From contig KV908638.1 in the NCBI GenBank assembly GCA_002005505.1, forward strand, positions 1 to 64,000: DNA of 64,000 nt. The letters run 5' to 3'. The translations under genes were made by a program, and so were the position numbers. Of the stretch, positions 25,381 to 64,000 are shown piece by piece (within the stretch, counting starts at the first letter, position 1; each line of letters starts with the position of its first letter). Origin of the DNA: Botryococcus braunii. Taxonomy: Eukaryota; Chlorophyta; Trebouxiophyceae. Under the pieces are notes generated by a model. The model was given only the letters and a program-made list of their open reading frames with translations, ran no database searches and had not been told where the DNA came from.

Positions 25381-26990
25381 TGTATCCTGCAGCCGTCAAA
25401 ATCCTGTCTATAAACTTGCAGGCAATTTGTGCTTCGCCACTCCCAAGTGATTTGAGACAAATTGAATTTCCCATCTAGACTAGTCTTGCTAAAGCTTTGG
25501 CAGTGATCCCTGGGGAAAAGACGCAAACCAGTGTGTGTGTTCTCCATTTAGTGTGTTCTCCATACTTACATGCATGTATGTATGAAGGCCGGGTATGATG
25601 GGAGTCCATACTAATATTTTACACATAAGCAGAGAGGCCAACCCGGTCTTGTACGCCAGTGGACTTGATGTGAGCTCCGAGCACAGGCATACCTTACTTG
25701 CCGGACACATGGGACCGACCTTCAAGATACCAGGTAGAATTCACTGCCACGCATTGAAAATATTTAATGCCGTCTTGGGCTGCGAAGGTCATGACTTAAA
25801 AACACGTCCTATAGCGTTATATTAGCTAATCAGCCGTCATAACCGTTGAAAAGGACATGGAAAACTTGGCAGCCAGGACGAGACTTGGAACCCAATCGTA
25901 CAGATACAGGCGCGAGAGCTGCTCAAATGTTCCCAGTGCATCCCCTGGCGGGACTTACATCAGAGAACAGCGCTTTTGTCACTTGCTTTCTAAGGATCAT
26001 ATATCCATGACCAAGTCTCGTCCCTCTGGCCCCAATATTGCTGCCTTCACCCTTCAATGGCCTAGGAGAAACTCACATGTGCATAAAATCGCATGTTCCG
26101 GCACGTTGCAACAAGAGGGCCAGCACCAAGAGGCACCCTGACTAAGCATGGAAGAGTATAGACAGAAGTCCATCTTCAAGTCGGTACATGAATCAAGACT
26201 GTACGTCCATGTCTTATATCTTGACCCGTCTCAAGTCCATAAGGGTTTTCCCTCCAAGCCCGAGGAGCAACTCGGCACTTACCACACAAAGCACGGACCC
26301 TCTGTCTTTGCATGAACGGAGTCTAGGCCCAATGCCTAGCTTTTCCAACTCTTCCCAGTGTCACTTTCAAAAGTCATCAAATATTATCTCAAGACTTTGT
26401 CCGGACCTAGATCTCCCTGCACATGTCATTCATTTTTTGTTTTCTGGAGCAGCAAAGAGGTCCAGCCCCAAGCAATGCCTTCCTTAAAAAAACCGACATC
26501 ATACAATGGCACATTGGCAAAGGGACGAGATAACTTCTGCAAGAATTCTTGCTCACGATCTTAGGTTAATTCTCTGAACCTAATTTATGATGCACATTGC
26601 ATACGCTGCACACCAGCCTTTGCCAGCCTTGAAAACCCTACACCATGCAAGCTCGCACACTCTCCGCACACAGATCTATTTTAGTTTTACTTTAAAGATG
26701 TTAGAGGGGCCCGCCAAAGAAGCGTCAACGGTTAGGCTCAGTTTCTGATCCTCAACAAGGCCTCCGCCATATAATAAAATGCATTCTGGTGGGGCAATAA
26801 CAACAGATGCGACAACTATGTTTTAATGGTTCGCTGTTGGGATCCCTGCGCATCTTGCAAAACATCAATCATAGGGTCTAAAACACGAGAAGGGCACGCA
26901 TGAGGCGTGTACATTGTATGTGAGCAGCCAAGATCCTGTCCAACTTCCATGACTTCAAGGAACTGCTGGGTTGGTGGGTGTGAAGCAGGG

Positions 26991-42400
<15,410 letters not shown>

Positions 42401-43330
42401 TGTGCGCCGCTTCGACCTGGCCCCGCAGTCGGAAAGGCGTGGTCAGCCCCACAGACAGCAGCGAGAAGGTTGGGGGCCCGACTTGGGAGCTGCAAGCTTT
42501 GGGACTTATCGCTGGGAATTCCAGCGCGGTGGAATTTGTTTGAACCCATTTGCCGCCCCCATCAGTGGTGTGCGGCTTTCTGGCCTAGATTGCCTCTCCT
42601 TTTGAGTCGCGGTAACCCGGATCGTTCGTGAAGATCAAACTGGAATGTGACCAGGTTGGCGGGGCTACTCTTACCGAGCCAGCCGCTCCAGCTGTGGGTC
42701 ATGCCCAAGCAGAGTCGATGAGAATCTCTCGGCCAAGACAACCAGGATAGTGAGACCAGGGGGGAGAATGCAGGGCGTGGATAGCGTTTAGAACTGCTGG
42801 CAAAAGAAGACTCTTTTCCCCGTGCTAGCTATGCATAGCACCTTACTCCAGACCTCACTTTGCCCAGCAGGACCATGCAATACCATAACAAGCATGAAAG
42901 TGATACGTGCTATATCCCTACACTCGCAGTCACTCCTCCTTCCAGCATTTATTCCTTTGCAGCGCTCTCCATCAGGTCCCCCCCAACTCCTTCTTTCACT
43001 ACCCCCTGGCCCCACCACGCCTTCCTTGGCCCTCGTGGCGCAGCACGTAGATCCCAAAAAATGGGATAAGATGGACAAAAGAAGATGAAAAAACGGGAAA
43101 GGGGGGGGGGGGAGCCCCTTAGGAGGGTGAGGACCCAAACAAGTGCTCCAGAAACCTGAAACGCAAAGAGAGGATTCAACGCTTTGCTGTATCGTTGTCA
43201 GAGGAGCTGAACCTCGAGATCCTCTCCCGCTCTACGTCACTGCTGGCTCATTCAAGAAGGACCTAGTATCCGAGGTCTCTGAGCAAGCGCTTGCCGCTCT
43301 CCCAGAACCGCCTCTGCCAGGCAATGCCCA

Positions 43331-43460
43331 GCGAGGGCTCTTCCCTGGAAGAACGAAGTGAAGGTCTCTTCCCTGGAAGTACCCAGTGAGGGCTCTTCCC
43401 TGGAAGTACCCAGGGAAGGCCATGCCCTGGAGTACCCAGTGAGGGCTCTTCCCTTCTGAT
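43331..43460 (+). repeat. Minisatellite of about 28 bp
   Basis: Four to five units of GGGCTCTTCCCTGGAAGTAC with a CCAGTGA linker. Confidence 0.88.
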
Positions 43461-45329
43461 GTGGCTTCCTTGGAGCCCTTGTTGCTGGCGAGCCTGTAAG
43501 GCGGTTCTTAACAAAGTGATGCACTCACCGTGAGAAATCCAGCAAGTCTTCACCCCCGTGAATCCACATGTCATCGTCGTGGTCTGCCACGGATCGCGCC
43601 GGTGTTTTCTCGTGTGAGAAGCTCTCATCTGAGCGAAGAGTTCCGTTTGCCATCAGTTCCAGGCCCTCTCCCCCCCTGGCCACCCAAGAACCAATTGGCT
43701 TGCTGGGAAGGTCTCATAGGTGCAGTGTGGGAAGCGAAGTCCTGGATAACTGGTAGTCTGAACACCAGACAGGCGACATCAGTATGCAGGCACTCCTCAT
43801 CTCACAGAAAAAATTGCAGGCCTACATCAACACAGATAGCAGACTGGTGATGCACTCCCTCAGTCTCAAGATCATCCTCTGCAAGTCGCATGAGTGTGGC
43901 CCAGGAGGCCTCTTCCCGTCAGAAATATGGGCACCATGAAGTCTACCTCTAGACACTCTCATCCAAACTTTGTCCAAAGCTAGTTGAAGCACCCCGAAGT
44001 CAACGTCGCCCCACAATGTCCACTTTAAAACTTACACATAACCTACTGTGCCGGTCTCTCTAGCAAGTCTCACATGATTTGTAAATCCCTCGCCTTGCCT
44101 GTTGCCTATGTTTGTTTTGTCTTTGGATACTTGATTCCAGGCTTGGAATCTTTTCCGTACTTTGTGGAAATCGCGAGATGGAACGTCCCAAGTTCACCAT
44201 CACGGGAGAAACCATGTTCACGAGGTTAAAGTAGAACACTTGCAGGCTAAAGTAAAAATTTACGGACACATTTCTCATATATAACACAAAGAAAGGTTGA
44301 AGTACTTTTTATGTTTGTCTCCTCCGTCAGGCTCCATGGGAAACGGCTGGCCCGTCACTTTCGATTAGAGCTGCAGCAAGTGACCACACTTCTGTCAAGA
44401 ATTCGCCGGCCTAGGTCACAAAAATACTTAAAACACTAAATCAAGTCGGCCGAGTGGCCGTTGGCATACGCCCTGACGGCCAGATCTCCGGGTGCTACAA
44501 AAACTGATCACCCATCCGCCGGCGTTCGTTCCTTCCCATTCTCAAGACGCTCGACAAATGTAGATACTTCAGATTGCCTAGGGCCTTTATCAGCGACTAT
44601 CCAGTTCCTCCTAGTGAAGGACGGGGCGTCTTGCTTACGTTCATCGACTTGCAGGCAGGGGGTTACTTAAACCTCAACCGATGCAATTAGTGGCCAGTCG
44701 CATCATGCGGCGACCTGCCGTTCCACCTGCCCCAGACCCCGTCCAGCACCCCGTCGGACCTCGGCAATCGTAGTCACACAGACGCGACACTGTAAAACTT
44801 TAGCAGTTTTAAATTGGCGTTTTGCACCCCATTAAGCATTGATATGGCAGGAAAGGTGTCAAAGCATCTTAGTGGTCACCTTCGGGCGAAGCAAAAGTAA
44901 TGTTCCTCTGTACGATAGATAGCCGAGGTTCTTTCTCTTTGAAGGTCAGTCCGTACCGCAAAGGCGACACTACAGTTGCAAAATCCCTCTCTGGTATTCT
45001 CTTAAATTATTCACGGGTAGAGTGCTTAGGAAACGGCGCAGCAGGTTGCGGGCCGTGGTGCCTCGTCGACTGTCAAGCAAGGCACTTCGGTCCATGATTC
45101 CTTCAAACTGAATTTCCAATTCTAAAGGGCGTATTATGAGTGAATTCATTCATCGGTAAGTTAAGGATTTTAAGTATGCGAGTACGGGATCCGGTGTAGC
45201 CAGAGATCGACCGGTCACGACCGAATCCACTACTTCCAAGTCCATACCACCCACCCTACAACATGATACTGTGAGGTTCTCATGTACTTAATGTGGCTTC
45301 ATAGATACAACTGGCTGGAGCTTGCATAC

Positions 45330-45642
<313 letters not shown>

Positions 45643-45889
45643 TTGCGTGTGAAGTGAAGACACAGCCTTGAGGACCTCGTCACTGCATCCTAAAATGGAA
45701 ACTCCAGGGCGAACACGTACCGTCACCCAGACATCAGACCCTCGATGGCATGCTTCACTTTCACAGATGCTGGACAACTAAAACTTTGCTTGTTACCTTA
45801 TCCCCCAGCCCTTTTTTTCCTGTGGCTGGCATCGGATTTCGAGGTCTTGTTAAGACTCACAATGGTAGAGTTCGAGCGATACAGAACCC

Positions 45890-46130
45890 CTTTGCAAGGA
45901 TGGGCCAGAACTTTTAGGGAAGCAGCCTCACAGGCCAGGGAGGCTGGGCGGTCTCACACCTCATGGGCAATGAGGTGAGGAGCCAATCATGTACTGCCTC
46001 AAACTGATGGGTTACTGTCCTGGGACTGGGCAAGCACTTGCAGGAGGGCAGGGCCTCTGCACCCAAAAAGCAGTACAGCATTGCACCCCCTGGCAATAAA
46101 GGGGCAAAGCTGACAACACAGTGTGGTTGT
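45890..46130 (-). repeat. Two diverged copies of the oxidase gene 3' end
   Basis: The last 100 or so bases of the oxidase coding exon (plus strand: GATGGGCTAGCACTTCTAAG ... CAATGAGCGGCGGGGCTGAC) have weaker copies. One lies at about 45898-45975 (GATGGGCCAGAACTTTTAGG ... GGCAATGAGG). The other lies at about 46022-46110 (GACTGGGCAAGCACTTGCAG ... GGCAATAAAGGGGCAAAGCT). Neither is open over its length. Confidence 0.6.
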
Positions 46131-46183
46131 CACTCCACCGACCTTCGAGGTAGAAGCTGCCTACAACTTCCTGCTGGAGTGAG

Positions 46184-49825
<3,642 letters not shown>

Positions 49826-50404
49826 CTTTAGCGCCACGCGATAAGGTAGTCTCCGTATCCACATGGGAACATCTTATCAGAGATCTATCATATACAGAAC
49901 ATTTCCTTCTCAACGGTTGTATAGTACTTCCTCTAGGAAGAACAAGTGTCACCAAACCTCTGTGCTTGAGACTGCAGCGAACTGCATGCACCGCAACTTC
50001 GGCCCTCATACATGATGAATCATGAATCAGGGCATGACACACATACATAGAACGTTCCAATGATTGATAGGCAGAGAAGTTAGCTACAACACAACCATCA
50101 ATCTCCAAGAGATCTTCGTCGGGATGAGGACGATCAAATCGGAGCAAACCGGATTTGAACTTCCGCCATCCCGATAATGCCACGAGGCGAGTTTTTCGAA
50201 GTGAACATGTGCCTGGATGTGTGTGTCAGGTGTAAGAGTGGATATATGTCACATATGACACATACGATATGTGTCAGGATGAAAGGTGAAGCGGTTTGTA
50301 TCAAAATCCCGTGCAGGGTAGGGCCCTTGTGTCTAAGCAAGGGTTGCACAACCAGACATGCAAATAACGGTCAACCCGGGGTATCCGGTACAGGTTCAGA
50401 AAAA

Positions 50405-50655
50405 GACCGCACACCTTAGAAATCCTGCATGTGGGTACGCGGAATTCAGGGGCCATACACAAAAGGTGATGGTGAAAACCCTAGGTTTGTATAGCAGGAC
50501 GTTTCTGGAGCCATAACGTGGACAGGTCAATTCACAATGCAGTGGGATGAGTGTCCATGATATTTAGAATAAGAGTGAAGCCTATCCTAACCGCACACCA
50601 TAAATCGTGCATGCGGGTACGAGGAATATAGGGGCCGGGTGACAAAAAGGGGGGT
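50405..50655 (+). repeat. Dispersed element, two tandem-like copies
   Basis: The second copy (about 50571-50655) reads AAGAGTGAAGCCTATCCTAA, CCGCACACCATAAATC, then GCATGCGGGTACGAGGAATA and ACAAAAAGG. The first (about 50405-50475) shares the ACCGCACACC ... GGGTACGCGGAAT ... ACAAAAGG part. Further copies lie at 51195-51250 (inverted), 51965-51990 (inverted, short), 57480-57525 and 57996-58045. Confidence 0.75.
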
Positions 50656-50699
50656 AGCGAGAAACCCGAGGGAGAGAGAGCGAGAGCGAGAGAGAGGAG

Positions 50700-51078
<379 letters not shown>

Positions 51079-53391
51079 GGGGGGGGGGGGGGGGAGTGTC
51101 CACTGTACCCCATTGTTGGCCAGCAAAAGGAATGCGTCCAGGAGAAGAAGTTGGATCCGCTGGCGGGCAGGCCCCTCTGGACAAGCGTCCAGACGGACTT
51201 ATGGTATGCGACGGATTTATGGTATGCGGTTTGGATAGGCTTCACTCTTAATATTGAACGTAACTGCAGGTATATAACTGTCAGAGATCCCGGTGAGGGG
51301 GGGGGGGGGGGCGAGCTGTGGCTGCAACACCTGTGCACCTTGAATGCAACTTTTACTTTGAAGTACGAGAGGATACGGCATTTGGAACAAAAAGGCCGTA
51401 TCATCTCCCGAACTCACAAGGTATGCGGCTCGCTTCATTTACTAGGGAGACTGATTTGTTTCACTGTTACCTTAACGAGGGCCCCTAGTCTAGGGGACGT
51501 GGCTGCCGGAGTACAGTTTGATTGATTGGCAAGGTGTAGCAAGAGTCGTTGAACGTTGTAACGCGTGCGTGCCTAGCATAACTATGAGGTCGTATAGGGC
51601 CGTTCGGACCAGCTCTGCCACCGTGGCGCCACTTGAGGGTCTGCCTAACTAGGCTATAGCACATCTTGGGCAGACTGGCAACAAAGTTTCTGGGGGACTA
51701 CGAGTTTCTCATGTCTCCGGCCCGTGTATGCATGTGTGTGTCTCTAGCCCGAAATAGTGACCCAGCACAGGAGTAGCCCACCGTCGTCCTCATGGGTGGG
51801 AGGGAGGTAGAACGGCACTACGGTGCTCAATCCTCCTAATAGGGTGTTTGTCCTGGTCCCCTGGGATAGGCACCCATGGGGGGCATGATACGCTCTCTGG
51901 TAGAATCAACCCTGGCGTGAGGGGGGAACTCTCGTTTCATCCAGTCTCGTTTCGTTCACTCTTTGCAAAACTCTTTATAGGCTTCACTCTTTATTCTAAA
52001 AATAGAAGCATAGTATATCCGCCCACCAGCAAGAGGTTGCTGGGATGGATAACACAGTGACGAAGACATTTTCATTATGCAGTGGACAACAGTCCAAGAT
52101 GTCTTGCAGGCACCAGTGCAGAGGGGTGATTGCCAAAGGAACAACTGCAGATAGCCCACGCCCAAGCCAACAGGTGTCGGAAACGTTGACAAACGGGGTT
52201 CGAAGCAGGGCGTGTGAAGATGAAGTGGTGCTCATTGCCGACTGCCCTCGTGCGACATATGTCATAACGACGAACGTGGCCAGGAATGTCACTCTTACGG
52301 CCCCCGCATGCTGGGAAGCCACATACACCCTTAGGGACCGTAAGAATACCCAGGGACATCAATGCGTGTAGTAAGAGGGTTCGCCGCGGAACGTGGGCAG
52401 AGCAATGAAACCATCAATGATATGAACATAGCTGGACACGCTCGCACGAGCCCAGTTGAGGAATACCACTCGAATCATGCGACGGGTCACACTGCCCGTG
52501 AACAGTGGAACTTTGTGATGGCCTAAAGGTCAATGGGGATCTTGGAGGATTGTAAATGCCATGAGTGGGTCTACTTCTAGAGATTTTTACCTGGAGGCTC
52601 AGGGGAACGAAGCTGCGCACCTGCGGGACCTTGTACATCATATTTTCTCCACCAGTTAGTCCCATTGTACGTCTTTTTCCACTGTACTTTGCAGCACTTC
52701 CACGCCTGTGCGTGTTAAGCTTGGGCGAGCACATTTCAGGCAAAAATTTAGAGGTGTGGAGAATCACAGGTGACGACTCATTTGAAGCTGCGTAAGAATG
52801 CAGGGCGTGCTTCGGGAACAGGGAGGAAGGGCCGCGACCTACCTTGATCAGTACATCGTTCGAGCCGGCCTGACCCACAGGTTGGGAATCGAAGGTTTAA
52901 GTCAAAGTTTTGCTGCCGGCGCTGGCTCCTCACATGAATTATACAGGACGTACTGCATCCCTGACTTTGCGACCCGGGATCAAGGCACGAACCCTAGCCC
53001 AGTATCTACAGTCGTGGCCCATACTTGTGTTGAAGATTGGAGCATGCCTTGGTTCCTAAGCCTAGTTGAACCCCGCGTTTGGGGTCTGCGATGTTGCACT
53101 GCAAGAGAGGGAACCAGAGCCCCTGTTTCCACGCGCAAGGAACTTGCCAGGAGTGGTGAGCTGCATCGGGGGAATACGGGTTTCTGTGTTCTATTGTCTG
53201 ACCATAATGCCCATATGTAGACTTCTGGCTATAAGGCTAAATTTGAATATCATATTGTTCGGGAGAGGTAATCTTGAGGGTAAAAGTTTGTGAACCGTGT
53301 AGAGTGACATGCCATAGGGAGCAGTGACATGCCTACGACAGGTGACGAGATGCAAACCTGTTAAGTTGGTCACAGGTTTAATAATGATCAT

Positions 53392-55532
<2,141 letters not shown>

Positions 55533-55633
55533 CGCTTTTCAAGTGGCGGAACCACTCACCTCTCCAGGAGGCCCCTCTGCGCTAAGCAGGGCATCTGCGG
55601 ACACAGGGATTGAATGTGCAATAGGATGTTGCT

Positions 55634-55925
55634 GGTAGCAGGTCGCTACGGCGAAAGGGGTAGCGGGCGGCAGTACCAGGTCGCTATGGCGAAAGCGGTA
55701 GCGGGGCCCAGTACCAGGTCGATACGGCGGAAGTAATACTGGCAGCAGCATCAGGTCGCTTTGGCAAATGCGGTACCGGCAGCAGTGGGTATCTTCTCCG
55801 CGTGTGCCGGGTCATGCACACTTAACACTCTTTCTGAACCGGGTAGCTACGCTGAAAGCGGTACTGGCGGCAGGACCAGGTCGCTACGGGTCTGAAAAGT
55901 GGTATCGGCAGCAGTGGGTGCCGTA
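55634..55925 (+). repeat. Minisatellite of about 37 bp
   Basis: About six units of AGGTCGCTACGGCGAAAGCG plus GTAGCGGGCAGTACC, diverged and broken by a non-repeat insert near 55790-55840. Confidence 0.88.
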
Positions 55926-57479
55926 CCATTGGCATCTGGCTGAGGTTTTAAGGGGCAAGGGTCCACAGCTCACTCCACAGGCAGCGTTGCGGTGTTTGGC
56001 TCCTTGGTTTTCTCTGTTCGTGCCGTATGTAGCAGTGGAATCCGGGAGGCTGCCCGCCCAGGATATTGATGGACCTCTCCAGGTACTTTACTGTGGGTTT
56101 GTACTTGACGGCATATGCACATGAAAGGACCTCTTTAGGCTTTGCGCTCGACAGCATATCCGTTGGAACAGACCTCTTCATGTGCAGGTAGAGGTCCCGT
56201 TTGCAACCTGCTGGTGGATTGCGAGTGCTAGGGAAAGTGATTGCTGGTGATTAATTATAGCGAGTATCATAAGCAAGTTCGGGGTGATCCTTACCTCAGG
56301 CACTCCGTGTCTCTGTGGGGCGGGTCATCAAATTTAAAGTGTTGACGCTAGTGGATGTCCAAGGGTTACGTAGTGTGTTTTGTATGTGTACTTCGTTCGG
56401 GGCTCGTTCACGTCACTCTGTGTCAACGTTGGCTTCATCAGAGGAAGGTGAGGAGCTAGATGTTTTAGGGCTGCGTGCCATTTCATTCAAGTTGAGCATT
56501 CTTTTAGTGTGTGCCAATGCAGTTTCTCCTGATGATGGCATTGTCATGTGTTATTGCTGTGGCCCTCTCATGTGCCAAGTATGAAAGATTAGTTGGTACG
56601 GATTTAGGATGCATTGCTGCTTATTTCGTATGGCAGTGGTGATCGACAGTTGTTGACGTATAAGAATTTGAGTATAATTGATGGTACGGAGTGTCCCTTG
56701 CTGGCAGCCCGAGGCCTTGGCAAGCAAGGGGAAGTATGAGTTTCTTGGTTGTGGTTGTCGAGGCCCCGTGCCTGACAGATACGCAACAAGAATAGAATAA
56801 GATCTTCAACCCATCCGGATCAGGCCTGTCACAGTCGTGACCGTGATGGCTTCAATAGGACCACTTCGTGGTACTGTGAGATTGCTGCGTGTAGAGGGGG
56901 TGTAGAGGGGGATGGAGGAAAACAGTGTTAGAAGTGAGTTTACGTTACGCCCGTCGATATGTGTGACGTGTGCAAGAAAGGCAGTCGGATGTAATACTCT
57001 TTTCTTGCGATTAAATTTTGAAGTCCATCTGTACCTCCTTCACAACCGGGGATGGGGTTCAGACCGGCGTGGAGTAAGTCAGGCTCTAGGTTTCTGCTAG
57101 GAGACAAGGTCACACCCCGCAGAGCAGCGCACGAGAGCACGTGGCAGTGGTGATTCCTAGACTCCTTTTTGTAAACGGCGCACACAGCCGAGGATTGCTG
57201 CAAAGTGACACCGCCGCTGATGTATACATTACGTTACGTTACGTAATGATGCTCTGAACAACTGGGAGTGGGAGCGCATCGAAGGGTGTTAAAGCCGCTG
57301 CAGCTGCGGTTGACGGCCTGCACCTCTTTGTCTCTGCATTCTCATGCCGGAAAGCTTGGCCAACAGAATCAAGACTGTACAAATGTTCGATTGTCAATGG
57401 CGTTTTGTGAAGCACTGCCCTAGTGGTGTGGAACTCAACATTGTTGGTTGAAAGAATGCAGTGCCACTTGATTTAATGT

Positions 57480-57525
57480 AAAGAGTGAAGCGTATCCTAA
57501 CCGCATACCATAAATCCGACATGCA
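57480..57525 (+). repeat. Dispersed element copy
   Basis: AAAGAGTGAAGCGTATCCTA followed by ACCGCATACCATAAATCCGA. It matches the 50571 copy with few changes. Confidence 0.75.
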
Positions 57526-59130
57526 CTTGATTTGATCCTCCGAATACTCCACATACATGTTTCATTCCGCTGGAAAACTGTCCTGTGTGTGTCTGTTGGG
57601 GGGGGGAGGGGGGGGAGAGGGAGAGGGCGGTCACAGTGGCAGCTACAAATGAAACTTGTTGCCAGTCATGATTCACTGTCAGTGGCCCCAGGTTTCCGCA
57701 TACCCACGTGCAGTATACATGGTTTTTGGTTACGATTTGCTTCACGTTTGTATCCTAGATGAGACTAAACTGACGAAGACTTGTCCCTCCACATTCCCTG
57801 GGGCACCTGAAGAGCGGGTTCGGACGCCCCTGATGAGCAAGGCACAGCATCCATCTTGCCGTGTTTGATGCAAAAAGCCACCGGGAGCAAGATCCGTCTT
57901 TCTGCGTGAGCTGCTGGGTTGCATGTCACGTCACATTGTTGCGAGTGGGGTTCTGTCTAGACATGCGCCGCCCGTTTAGATGTTTCCCTACAATATTTCA
58001 AACGAAAAGTGAAGCGCATCCTGACCGCGACCCATGTGTCCCACATGTCGGCACATCATTTTCATCAATTTCTTCGCCATTGAGAGCCTCACTTGGGACG
58101 CGTAGCAATATCGGCACTTGGTTGGCCTTCCTTGCAAGCAAACATATAGATCATCTGCGACAGATGTTATAAGCATGCGCGATGCCATTCACACATTCGT
58201 CATCTCCGGGACTTGTCACATGGCTTGTGATGTGCATGTTCAGCGGGCCATGTCACACTTCCTAAATGCTAAGCGGCTCTCTCGAGTCGGAGCCTCTAAT
58301 CGTGGCAGCCACAGAGAGGTCCCCTCGTGGGCTCAAAAGCAGAATCAGGAGCGTGCGCATGAGAATCCGCATCCCACGCACACTTGAAAATCGTTCTCGT
58401 CATCAGCTGCCTTCTGCTGAGTTCAAGTCAAATGAAAAATACATTGTATATTTATATCTGTACATTGAGTGAGCTGGTTAGAATCGACGTTTTTTGAATG
58501 GGTGCCCTCTCGTTTGAGAATGGGTAACTCCGCATGCGAGCGGTTGCCAGAGATAGCGATACGGAAAAGGAGCTACGTTTGAAAAGAAAGATTTGAATAG
58601 AGTGATACTTATTGTTCCTGATATGGGGGATCCCAACGGGCAAGGAATCAAGACGGCTGGAAATAACAGCGGCGTGCCGCACGGATCCCAGGACGGCGAA
58701 GTCTTTGGGACAGGAGAAGAACCTTCCACAGTAGGACTTACTCTGCTGTGCAGTAGACGCTTTGGAAGGATGGGAGTTGCAAAGGCTTCACCACCAAGTT
58801 GTGAATGAACGTTTATCCACTGACTGTGACATGTCTGTATGGGACGCACTGTGTCATCATACTTGTCTTATATATTAGAGCGCAAGCGCTGCATTGCGCC
58901 TTCTCATTGACTGACATTGTTCTATCTTAAAAATTGCAGTTTCTTTGTACATACTTCCCAAATTTAGCCCGCAGAGGTTGAGAAAGTGGAAAAGAATTAG
59001 TAGGCAAGTGAAGGGGTTGCAGTCCCTTTGGGACCAAAATTGGGATGTAAGATTAAGGTAGCTTTCTGTAAGAAGGTCTTTGCTGTAGTCATGTGGCATG
59101 TTGATGCTGATGAAGGAAAAATGCTGGTAG

Positions 59131-64000
<4,870 letters not shown>

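Larger units (their letters stand above)
22509..26990. other. Spacer between glycosyltransferase and aminopeptidase genes
   Basis: No gene recognised in 4.5 kb. Contents: a tandem 38-bp duplication (24143-24217), a 108-bp perfect palindrome (24627-24734), and a degenerate CTCCCAAA-rich block (25020-25380). Open frames at 25857-26141 and 26188-26487 are unspliced, overlap others and have no known motif. The aminopeptidase 3' end abuts the right side. I see no AATAAA within about 140 bp after its stop. Confidence 0.5.
55533..59130. other. Spacer between TMEM70-like and ABC transporter genes
   Basis: No gene recognised. It contains the 37-bp minisatellite at 55634-55925 and two copies of the dispersed element (57480-57525, 57996-58045). 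Short open frames at 56315-56584 and 57861-58172 lack any domain and have no supporting splice partners. First exon(s) of the ABC transporter may lie at its right end. Confidence 0.5.

Noticed and set aside
25064..25474. Minus-strand open frame of 136 codons
   Set aside because: It follows the CTCCCAAA repeat, overlaps plus-strand frames of similar length and has no domain or splice context.
44444..44520. Possible tRNA (GTCGGCCGAGTGGCCGTTGGC resembles a class II tRNA 5' half)
   Set aside because: No matching acceptor stem, T-loop (GGTTCGA) or anticodon arm follows.

Overview
The window is nuclear DNA of a eukaryote, most likely an alga or other protist. Every recognisable gene is cut into many short exons by spliceosomal introns, and there are no bacterial operons or ribosome binding sites. 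Introns and spacers carry dozens of long (CA)n, (GT)n, (GA)n and (CT)n microsatellites and many minisatellites. A plant-like PDR/ABCG transporter and an oxygen-dependent coproporphyrinogen oxidase suit a photosynthetic lineage. A repeat-rich green alga such as a prasinophyte is my best guess, at low confidence; an alveolate cannot be excluded.

Six genes could be assembled by hand from protein similarity plus splice-site phase. On the minus strand: (1) 12108-2269, a large uncharacterised Thr-Pro-rich, coiled-coil protein (16 exons, 1,815 codons); (2) 22508-15486, a membrane family-2-like glycosyltransferase (12 exons, 655 aa); (3) 42400-26991, a type II membrane M1 zinc aminopeptidase (17 exons, 1,110 aa); (4) about 49825-46184, coproporphyrinogen III oxidase (six exons, 5' end open). 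On the plus strand: (5) 53392-55532, a TMEM70/TMEM186-family mitochondrial membrane protein (four exons, 204 aa); (6) 59131 to the right edge, the N-terminal part of a full-size PDR-type ABC transporter. The summed lengths of genes 2, 3 and 5 divide exactly by three and every junction keeps frame, which supports the models.

The spacers (1-2268, 12109-15485, 22509-26990, 42401-46183, 49826-53391, 55533-59130) hold no gene I recognise. They contain microsatellites, a 108-bp perfect palindrome, a dispersed element of about 45 bp, and degenerate repeats.

The genes do not form a pathway. The most unusual signals are structural: decayed copies of an exon end plus its splice donor laid out in tandem inside the following intron of the aminopeptidase, a similar set of copies of the 3' end of the oxidase gene, clusters of long hairpins, and a raised share of GC-AG introns (4-5 of about 54).
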